Shown in pieces: positions 55,401-64,000 of a stretch of DNA of 64,000 nt. Under the pieces are notes generated by a model. It was not told where the DNA came from and did no database searches. It saw only the letters and a list, made by a program, of their open reading frames with translations. The position numbers were made by a program, and so were the translations under genes. The stretch covers positions 496,001-560,000 of the forward strand of contig OX637622.1 in the NCBI GenBank assembly GCA_951802195.1, written 5' to 3'. How positions within the stretch are numbered: position 1 is the stretch's first letter; the number at the start of each line of letters is the position of its first letter. The DNA is from Tausonia pullulans. Taxonomy: Eukaryota > Basidiomycota > Tremellomycetes > Cystofilobasidiales > Mrakiaceae.

Positions 55401-58400
55401 CACAGTCAACTGGAGCAAGCTCGCCGTCCTCCTCAGAGAGTACCTGTGGGACCAACGGGTCGAGAACGGCGAGGACGGGGGGCGTCGGATGCGCACAAAT
55501 GGCTGCAAGAGCCGAATTGAGGTCCGAAGATGAGGGTGAAACATCGATACCAACGATGGCACGGCCACCGGATGCGGACGACGCCTCAATGGCAGCCGCA
55601 AGGTCCTGGGGAGATAGTTGGGCAGACGTGTTTGCCAGCTTCTCCTTCAAGCTCGAGACAATGGCTTGCGAGAGGGAAGCAGCCGCCTCGCTCGAGAGGC
55701 CGTTCCGAATCGAGGCAAACACGCTGGCAGCTGTCTCAGCAACCTCGTCTGACTCGAGAGACGCGTGAGGAACGAGGAAGGCAGCGTCAAAAAGAGCCGA
55801 CGCGGCCTTGCGGCCAATCTCGGTCTCTAAGGGGAAAAGCCGATTGGCAAAGTAGGCTTGAAGGATCGGGAGATTCAGGGCCTTGCTGTCGAGATGCTCC
55901 ACCGAAGCACCGCTTCCGTTAACGAGGAAGGCAGCGACATCAGACGAGAGCGACTCGAGCATCCGCTCAACAACCGCGGTTGCGCGCCTCTGCGAGACAA
56001 AAGGCTCTGTGAATGATGGCATGATACTGTCAATGACTGCCTGCTAGCCCAAAACAACCCGGGTACTAACCAGGCTTCGCGAGCAATGCCTCGAGCACCT
56101 CGGCCTCCTCAAGCCCTCCCTGGCCGCCGAGAACTGAATCCGCAAGGCTTTCAAATGTTGAGTCGAGAGGCGCCTCCTGTCTCTCGGAACTCGCGAGCCA
56201 TTCCGGAAGCGGCTGCTCGTTTGAGAGTAGCGCCTTGATTATCGAGAGCCGGAGGGCGTGGTCGAGATTGGAAGAAGAGGAAAGGGCCTGAGAGAGGGCG
56301 GCGAATCGCTCCGTGGACGCGTCTTTATCCTCTCGCCACGAGAAGGAGAGGTGGAAAAGGCGCGAGGAAGACGCGGGCGGCAGGAGCCGCAGGACGTTGA
56401 AAGTCTCATTCTCGAGGAGTGAGTCAAACACCTGTTAGACGAGAGGTCAGTAGTTAATTCATTGAAGGGCGAAAGCGACTGGGCTCACATTGTAGAAGAT
56501 GTCATCTTCGCGGAGAACGACGGCGAAGGGTTCGGATGCAATCATCTCAGTAACAAAGCCGATCCTCTCAATGAGGACCTGAGTCTCAGCCTCGGGCTCG
56601 TCCTCGTCGATGTTTTGCATAACGGAACCAATCGTGAGGCGAGAGACCATGGCAACCATCGACTGGAACGAGTCGATAAGCGCTTCGGGAAGCGTGGACC
56701 GAAGGGCTGCGAGCAGTGGAACAAGCTTCGGGAGAGGGAGAGGTGCCTTGGCGGAGCCCGAAAGGTTGGGCGTAGTAAGGAGGTTGATCGTTCCGGAGAC
56801 GATGGAGGACCACGACTCGCTGCCGGCGACTTGCAAGGAGAGAAGACAAAGAATCAGACATGAGCACGCGCAAGAGAGGGGAAAGAAACTCTCACTCTCA
56901 TCTACCGAAAGCAACTTTTCAAGAGACTTTCCGAGGTAGCGAGCCTCGTCGAGGCCTCCCTCGCCCTCCTCGCCTGCTGGGCGCGGCTTGCCGACAAACC
57001 TCCTACGCCGGCTCGTGCCCGCAGAAGCAGCGATGTTGGCAGCACCAATCTCCACAATTGCCTCCCACACACGGGAAACCTGCTCGATGACGAGATTTCT
57101 TGCGCCGACGGGGTTAGAATCCTGCTTAGAGCGCTTGGCAAGGAGGTAGGTGTTGCACTCGAGTAGAGTGACGAGGAAGGGGAGAGTCGGGGAAGGGGTG
57201 AAGGTGGAAGACAGGAGGGAGGGGAAAGCAGCCCAGAAGGCCGTGAAGAAAATCTCGAGGGCCGCGTTGGTGAGGGGCAGGATCTGGACAGAGAAATCAG
57301 CTCCTATGGGTGGAGGCGGCGAGGAACGTTGAAAGACACTCACCGAGGAGGGAATGGTGGAGAGCACGACGACAAGAACAGGGTAGCCTTGCAGAGGGTA
57401 GCCGCCGCAGCCACTTCGGAGGAAGTCGAGGAAGGCAAGATAGGCCGTTGATGAGGACGCCGGCGGCTGAGAACCAAGCGGAAGCACCGTCTGGGGCTGC
57501 TCATCATCCTGGTCGGTAAACTCCTTCTCGTCCTCCTCCTCGTCGGCACCGTCATCCTCGGCATTCGCCTCGCCCTCAGAAATATCGTTCTCCGTAGCAA
57601 GCGCCCACGCCTCGGGGTACTCTGCGGCGGAAGAGAAGTGCATCAGCTCAAGATCCACTCGATGAGTATCAGAGCGTGAAGACTCACTCGTGAGGAAAAT
57701 CAGGAGGGGCTCCCACATTGCCGTGAGCGTGCCCTGGTCGCGCTCGACCCAGCAGCTTCCAAGAACGACGATCGAAAGCTGCTGAAGGTTGGCCCGGGCG
57801 GTCGTCGGCCAGTTCTGTACTACCGAACGGAGGACGTCCCAAGCAGCCTTGCGGATTGCAGGCTGAGAAAAGCCGAGTGCCTCGGGCGAGGATGTCGAGA
57901 GACACGACCAGAGTGCTGAGTTGGAAAGGAGCGAGGTAAGGTCCTCCGGAGCCAAGGGTGTGCTCGCTGTCTCCTCCGACTCCTCAGTAGGCAGAGTAGG
58001 CTCGGAGCGAACTATTTGGATGAGTATCAAGTCAGTCTGATCGGTTGGGAAATCGAGGAAGCCGTTCTTGACGCACCCTTTAGAAGCCAGCTGAGGCCCT
58101 GCAGTCCGCCGATCCGGATGCCAACCTCGCGCTCCTGCTTCTCGGCCTCCTCACGCTCCTGCTCTTCCGTCTTGGAGTCGTCGATGACGCGACCGACAGC
58201 CTCGATACGACCACGATAGCCCGTTTTCTTCTCCTTATCGACGCCAACAACGACGGGAAAGATGGACCTCCAGAGCTCTCCCGGCGAAAGGATCGACATC
58301 GAGAGGTAGCTCGCGAATTGAGGGAGGTTGTCGGGCTCGGCGAGAAAGCTGTCGACAGGGATCCGGTTCTGAAGCGAAGAGACGAGGAGAGAACCGAGGA

Positions 58401-59097
58401 CTGATGTCTGCTGGTGCTCGACGAGGTAGGGGAGTGTCGCGGTGAGGAGAGCAGGGTATGACGCGAGGAGGGTCGCGTGCGTCTGGAGTGTGATCGACGT
58501 GAGGCGAGCCGTCAAGAGGAGCGACGGGAGGTGGTGGAGCTGGGGAGACACCCAAACAGCGGTCATGGTCAGCTTGTCTGTCTCTCATTGAATGAGCGAG
58601 CAAGAGCAAGTGCTCGAGCGACACGCGAATGCGCGCGTTGTCATCGTGGTCGAGCAGAGGAAGAGCCCACTCACCCAGACAGGCCCGATCATCTCGATCC
58701 ACCACCCGTCGTCCGACTCGGCCCCATCCGGCTCGGCGTTCTGCCCGACCCTGGCGAGCCAGCCTGCAAAGTCCTCGACGGCCCTTCGCCGAGTGACCTC
58801 ATCCTTCTTGCCCAGCTTGCGGAGGACGACGACGAGATCCGGCGGAAGTGTCGCTGCAAGGCCGAGGGCATCGAGCGGGTCCGGCATGGCCGGGGCAGGC
58901 GGCTTGGGCGGGGGTGTGTAGGGCTTGGGGACGCCCCGCTTGACCTTGAGTGCTTGCTTCTCCTTCTTGGTGAGGTGCGACGGCATGGACGGGCTCGGCG
59001 AGGGCGGCGCCTCACCGGCGGCGTCGACCTGCTTGGCAGCCTTTTTCGCCGCCTGCTTCTTGCGAGTGCCTGAGGAGGCAGAGGAGGATTTTGCCAT
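52467..59097 (-). CDS. LTN1: E3 ubiquitin-protein ligase listerin
   Basis: Ribosome quality-control ligase: it ubiquitinates nascent chains stuck on 60S subunits. The ATG at 59095-59097 starts MAKSSSASSGTRKKQAAKKA, a basic head, followed by VTRRRAVEDFAGWLARVGQ of the conserved N-terminal domain. A long HEAT/ARM-like helical middle follows over many exons (for example LHHLPSLLLTARLTSITLQT, AIRKAAWDVLRSVVQNWPTT). Near the end an RWD-like part reads VTASYVVDEQPMEIAVRLPA and DYPLHGVEVKDLRRVGVPES, then KWRAWLLAVQQVV. The C-terminal RING is diagnostic: DCAICYS, then SLPNRSCKTCSNKFHASCLY and KWFATSNSSSCPLCRSLF, with all zinc ligands. Stop TGA is at 52467-52469. The size fits the family. Symbol by analogy with yeast and human. 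Confidence 0.94.
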
Positions 59098-60189
59098 GCT
59101 AGAGGGCGGGGGTCAGTGGGAATGTTTAGGCGTGGTGGTTGAGAGCAAGCGTCGTCGACAGCTGTCCTGTCGCTCGCGCTTGGCTGCTTGCGCGACCTCT
59201 TCGCGAGAGCCTTCGCGTGATCCCCTCCACTTGCAGCGCGCTCCCGCCCTCCATTTTCCGAATGATGACGTGGGCGGCCTGTCTTATGGGTCGTGTGCCT
59301 TTCGAGCGCTCACCCTGCTCCCCAAAGCTTCTCAAGACCCAACGCTCAAGAAGCATCTTACTTGTCACTCAATGACCCCCGCGTGCGCGCTGGTCCAGGC
59401 GCTGATGCATGCCGGGATCGACTAAGGTCGACCGAGTCAGCTCGCCGCCGATTCTAGCGCGGTTCAGCTGAAGCATACAGGAGAGAAAGAAAGCTTGCTC
59501 TTTTGAGAGCGGTCTCTGCAATGGGATCAAAAACGAGCAGGCACAGGACAACCAGCCTCTTTGCATCAGGTCAGCGCTGCGTGGACGCGAGCGCCCCCAC
59601 ACGTGTTCCTCGGTGCGTCTAGATCCCAATCGTGGACCAATTATTCTTTGACTTCTCTTCATCGGCCTCTCTAGCTCCTTATACTTAGTACGAAAGTCAC
59701 CGACTGGCGGTCTAGAACCGATACACCAGGGGCAAGCGCGCCCTTCAGGGGATCAGCAGCTGCGCTAGTACAAAACATTAACGCCGAGAGGACAGGAGGC
59801 ATGCTATGTATGCTCCCTCGGTCCGGAGGGTTGCGGCCGGCGTCTGATAGCAGTCCGTTCTTCTCCTGTCTTGCACTCCCCTTTCTACCGTTTCATCATC
59901 GAGGAGGGGTGTTGCACCAGAAGGATTATAAAAAGCCAGGATGACCGAGGTCTCTCATCTGCATCCAACCTCTTTCTCTCTCTTTTACCCTTTCCCTGCC
60001 CAACCGCCTCTCTCGCTTCTGCTTGTCCCCTTTCCACCAGTACCTTCCTTCATCTCCCTTCAGCTCTCTCTCTTTCCCACTTTATCCCTCTCTCGTGCGT
60101 CCGGTTCCAGCAGTCTCTGTCTGTCGATCTGGGCGATCGCTGACGATCATCGGGAGCTCATCTTCAGCCACCAACCAAGCAAGCACCCA
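59098..60189. promoter_or_regulatory. Divergent promoter, listerin and polygalacturonase
   Basis: About 1.1 kb. On the polygalacturonase side a clear TATAAAA lies at 59927-59933, followed by a long C/T-rich leader of over 200 bases before the ATG at 60190. On the listerin side no TATA box was seen. Confidence 0.6.
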
Positions 60190-62611
60190 ATGCTCGTCAC
60201 CTCCATCGCTCTCGCCGCTCTCTCGGCCGCGGCTACTGTCCATGCGACGCCCATGAATGAGAAGCGTTGCGCTGCTACTATCTCCTCCCTCAAGGACGTC
60301 GCTGCGTGAGTGGGGAATCGAATCTTGGAGCACTCTAGAGACCGCGGCCTCTGAACTGGAACGTCCACCCCTTCTCCCTTCCTCTGTCTCCCCTCTTTAG
60401 TGCTAAGAAGTGCACCGAGTGAGTATGATTCTTTCTTTCTGTATCTGACGGTAGAGAGCGCTCTGACTGACCTTCCGTGTCTCCCAGCATCACCATTAAC
60501 GGTTTCGTGCGTGCGGTCTCACGATGAGGTGGCCTTGCGGCTTTTCGTGTTTTTTTTTTTTGGCTGAATCCTGGTATCGTCTATCGAATAGACCGTGCCT
60601 TCTGGAAGCACTCTGGACCTCACGGGTCTCATTACGGGTAGCAAGGTCCAAGTTGCTGGCAACGGTGAGTGCTCGTCGTTGTTCTGAGCGAGCTTCGCAC
60701 GTCCGACTGACTTGCTCTCGCTCCCACCTTTGTATCGCCCAGTCATCTTCCAAGGAAAGGCCATCAAGGGCTGGGAGGGGCCTCTTTTCTCAATTGATGG
60801 AGAATCGATCACTTTCGACGGAGGTGGATACACCTTTGATGGCCAGGGCAAGGCCTAGTAAGTTGAGATCATTTGAGCGTTCGTCGCACAGGGCCCTGAC
60901 AAGAACTCGTTTCTAGCTGGGACGGCCTCGGTGGCAATGGTGGAGTCGACAAGCCCAAGTTCATGCGGGTGAGCCGGCCCCTACTCACTATTAGGAGATC
61001 AAAACCCCTGAGCTGACATGCTTGCTCCAGGTCGTCTCCAGCGGATCCTTCTCTAACCTCAAGATCCTGAACTCCCCTCGCCACGGTATGTTCTGCCATT
61101 GCATTGCATCAAAACTCATTCTGATCTTGTTGTTTGCCTAGTTTTCTCGATCGGCAACAAGAACAAACTCGTGTGTAGTGAATTTACTCTTGTAGACCTC
61201 GAGTCACGGCTGAACACCCACGCGCTTCTGTAGGTCATCAACAAGGTCACCATCGACAACACCGCCGGAGACGCCAAGATGTCGAACGGCAAGACCCTCA
61301 GCCACAACTCAGACTGTTTCGACGTCTCTTCGAGCAACCTCGTTATCCAAAACTCGTCCTGCAAGAGTGAGTGATCAACTCTTGCAGAAGGGATGAGATA
61401 GGATTGGGGATAGGGTGACGCGGAACCATTTTGTCTGACAACACCTTTCCATTCGCTTCCTCAGACCAGGATGACTGCCTCGCGATTAACGACGGGTCGA
61501 ACATCAAGTTCCTCAACAACTACTGCTCCGGTGGTCACGGAATCTCGATCGGATCCATCGCCTCGGGCAAGGTGTGTCGAGCCGTTGGTGACCCTCTCGG
61601 TCGATGCTGACTGACCATTCCTTTTATCGGCGCTAGACCGTCTCTAACGTTCTCATCCAGGGCAACACTGGTATCAACCTTTCCGCCTTTGTATATCTGA
61701 CGCTCTCGCTGATCATCTTCCTGTGATTAGTCGAGAACTCGGACAATGGTCTCCGCATCAAGACCATCTCTGGTGCTACTTCGGCCTCAGTCTCTGACGT
61801 GAGTTCCGATTCAAGAAAACCTTATTTCTAAACGACCACAACGCTATAGTACTGCCTTGTCCAAGGATGATAGAGAATGGGGGGGGGTGGGGTCGGAATG
61901 ACGTTGAGGAGAATTCTACAGGCTCTACAGGCTCTCTTTCTGGTTCAATTATGGGCCATTCTGACCCAAGTTTACATTCCAGATTTCTTACGACTCGAAC
62001 AAGGTCGTTAACGCCGGAAAGTACGGGCTCGTTATCCAGCAGGACTACCTCGTACGTCCGAGATTTTATTGTTTACCGTCAGTTTGTCGAATCAGATTGG
62101 GACCAGGCTCACACAGCTCGTGTGCGAATTGTTCAATTTGCACCGATTTTTAGAACGGCGGACCCACCGGAAAGCCGACTAATGGGTGAGTTCTGAAAAT
62201 GTGAAAATCGCAAGCGTGCCTCTGGAGACATGGAGGAGCGCGCGTGTGCGCTTGACCCCGCTAAGGTCTTTCCTCGTCCTCCGATGTTTTACTGAGCCTC
62301 TTAACCCTACTATAACCATCTAAATTAATAGAGTTCCTATCAAGAACGTCAAGTTCATTGGCGGCACCTCGTCCATCTCTGTCTCGTCCAAGGCGACTCC
62401 AGTTCGTTTCATTGGCTCCCTCCCACTCTCTTGTCCTCTGAGAGATTGTCAGAGATCTAACTCGATGTTTCAACTTCCAAACCAACAGGTGTACGTGCTT
62501 TGCGGCTCGGGAACCTGTTCGGGATGGGACTTCTCCAAGCTCTCCGTTTCCGGTGGCGTCAAGAAGGCGATCTCTCCGTCCAGCCTCAAGATCACTGGCT
62601 TCTCCCAGTAA
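60190..62611 (+). CDS. GH28 endopolygalacturonase
   Basis: Secreted pectinase that cleaves alpha-1,4-galacturonan. The signal peptide is [20 protein letters not shown], followed by a PMNEKR site for Kex2-type cleavage. The right-handed beta-helix carries the four GH28 motifs: NSD in [20 protein letters not shown] (usually NTD), DD in [18 protein letters not shown] in [20 protein letters not shown] and RIK in [14 protein letters not shown] conserved Tyr follows in [10 protein letters not shown]. It ends [12 protein letters not shown] with TAA at 62609-62611. The gene has many short introns, including two consecutive micro-exons of 18 nt (60401-60418) and 19 nt (60488-60506). The PG sequence [20 protein letters not shown] is typical. 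Endo rather than exo mode is inferred from the length and motif set. Confidence 0.95.
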
Positions 62612-63343
62612 AGCTGCCGCATGCTTTCATTATTTGCTTGCATTTCTCTCGTCTCCTTGCATCAGCGCCGCATTCGGGCCGGGTCCGAACTCCGCGCGTC
62701 CCTTGTCGCTATTTCCATCTCATTCGCTTGCAGATTGACTGGTTTAATTTCCCACTATATCTTTCGTTGCATTGATATGCTTTCCATTGTGATAGCATGG
62801 AGCCTGCATTACGATCGTTGTTTAGACAAGAACGCTCTTCTATGGAGCGTCTCAACTCCTCTCGCGATCAACCGTCTCCCGCGGTTTGGCCGTACCGTAT
62901 AGTCATAATATGCAGAAATCCGCCACCTTCGCCCCATTGGGCCCACTCAGATGAGACGCGAGAGAATGTAGGACCCAGGAAGAGAGAGTAAACAAGGGGT
63001 TCACCTCCGTCCGCCACCTCGGCTCCACGCCTGTGCAGCATCCCCCTTGCCTGCTCGGCTCCGATATCTTCGGCCCCTCCGCCACACTATCCCACGCTCT
63101 ATTTTCTCATCCTTCCATCCCTTCCTTGTTCCTACCCTTCGTCCATAGATTGCCCAATTAATCGTACCTTCTGTTCCGCACTCTGACAATCATTTGGATT
63201 TGACAAGCCTGCCCAAGACTTATAAGCGAGCCCGGGTCACTGCAAGCATTTGGTTCCACTCCTCCACCTACGCCCCTCATCTCATCCATCATCATTCCTC
63301 GACCTCAGGGATCAATCCTAACAGACAGAGGGACATTACCAAT
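62612..63343. other. Intergenic
   Basis: About 730 bases downstream of the polygalacturonase gene. No coding exon, RNA or repeat was recognised. Confidence 0.45.
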
Positions 63344-63496
63344 CTACCCCTCCTCGATCTCGACAGGTGCGGCGGCATCAAACGAGGTGGTGAGGAAGAG
63401 GAGGAAGGCGGTGATTGAGGAGGAGAAGAGCGTGATGGTGAGAAGGTGTTGATGGGGTAGTTGGGTGTTGAGTAGGACTTGCTCTGGTGCAACGCC
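63344..63496 (-). CDS. Possible 3' exon of a small membrane protein gene
   Basis: Read on the minus strand, this stretch gives VAPEQVLLNTQLPHQHLLTI, then TLFSSSITAFLLFLTTSFDA and AAPVEIEEG before TAG (63344-63346). A hydrophobic span followed by a short acidic tail looks like a true C-terminus. An acceptor (CTCTAAACAG) lies just upstream, near 63497. I could not find convincing upstream exons in the 500 bases left, so the gene may be very small or may run off the window. Family unknown, low confidence. Confidence 0.3.
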   Translation of the reverse strand, partial: GVAPEQVLLNTQLPHQHLLTITLFSSSITAFLLFLTTSFDAAAPVEIEEG

Positions 63497-63531
63497 TGTT
63501 TAGAGCACTCGATGCGAAGCTGCGAGCACAT

Positions 63532-64000
63532 CGCAGGCGCATTTATGGCTACTCTTGTCCACCGTTGTCAGGAACAACCACAGTCTAAGAAGGGTCGAGC
63601 GTGCGAAATGATAACAGTTAAGGATAAGCTCTGCCTTGGCGAGACGAGAGAACGGCGGCCAATGCTATGGAAACTGGAGCGTCGGAACTACTAGCAATTC
63701 TTGCGACAGCGTTGTGCCACGCTGAGCTCACGAGCGCCCCCAGAGCTCGGCTCCCAAATGGACCGATCGCTCTTTCGCTACTGTCACGCTATTTCGCAGG
63801 TCAGTAACCTGTATACAACAATTAACTTTCTTGCTTCCGAAGAGGGATATCTGGGACGGGGCAGAGCGCAAGGTCGGGAACAAACAAAAGCGACCAGACG
63901 ACTGACCACTCGCACTCGAGGAACCGAACTCCGCCCTTGTTCGTCGGTCGTTATGTACGCCGAACGCCTAACTGGTCAAATTCTCGATGCTTTGTTGGCT
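63532..64000. other. Window end, nothing recognised
   Basis: About 470 bases with no supported exon, RNA or repeat on either strand. Confidence 0.4.

Noticed and set aside
1-64000. Search by eye for retroelement, DNA transposon, rRNA, tRNA and CRISPR signatures
   Set aside because: No reverse transcriptase, integrase, transposase or regularly spaced repeat pattern was recognised; degraded traces in the gene-poor stretches cannot be excluded without a database search.

Overview
The window looks like nuclear DNA of a basidiomycete fungus. Genes are dense on both strands, nearly all are cut by many short introns (about 50-80 nt, GT..AG, CTGAC/CTAAC-like branch sites), codons mostly end in G or C, and the set includes a GH5 cellulase with a fungal CBM1 module and a GH28 polygalacturonase. 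The species cannot be fixed from sequence alone. Gene spans run from start to stop codon and include introns.

Layout. 1-5.6 kb: a decayed tandem copy of an SGNH/PC-esterase gene, then its intact paralogue (3431-5569). 6.1-9.9 kb: a leucine-rich-repeat protein and a steroid 5-alpha-reductase-family enzyme. 10.8-13.1 kb: an unidentified protein (minus). 13.8-19.7 kb: translation factor eIF4G (minus), sharing a ~1 kb divergent promoter with a PDAT/LRO1-type acyltransferase (20661-24551). 26.1-28.4 kb: GH5-CBM1 endoglucanase. 31.2-32.7 kb: PHO80/PCL-type cyclin (minus). 36.5-38.3 kb: V-ATPase subunit D. 38.8-42.0 kb: mitochondrial ABC half-transporter. 42.47-42.62 kb: a spliceosomal U2 snRNA gene (minus) between convergent genes. 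43.4-47.6 kb: large subunit of arginine-specific carbamoyl-phosphate synthase (minus), divergent from an unidentified mitochondrial-type protein (48.5-49.7 kb). 50.5-52.4 kb: a TXNDC17-like thioredoxin-fold protein and a glutathione transferase. 52.5-59.1 kb: the ribosome quality-control ligase listerin (minus). 60.2-62.6 kb: GH28 polygalacturonase. The last 1.4 kb holds at most the 3' end of a small minus-strand gene.

Most genes are housekeeping and not clustered by pathway: translation (eIF4G, listerin), lipid and sterol metabolism (PDAT, SRD5A-like), vacuole acidification, phosphate/cell-cycle control, arginine synthesis, splicing (U2) and redox. The two secreted plant-wall enzymes stand alone, each with a clear TATA box and a signal peptide. 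I recognised no transposon, retroelement, rRNA, tRNA or CRISPR array.

The most noteworthy points are the esterase pseudogene, which keeps the intron positions of the functional gene but has lost the catalytic histidine; the U2 snRNA gene; a 5-nt micro-exon just after the catalytic serine region of the PDAT gene; a missing GT donor after the D-loop of the ABC transporter, next to a patch of foreign-looking codon use; and several perfect palindromes in promoters. I saw no clearly new multi-gene system.
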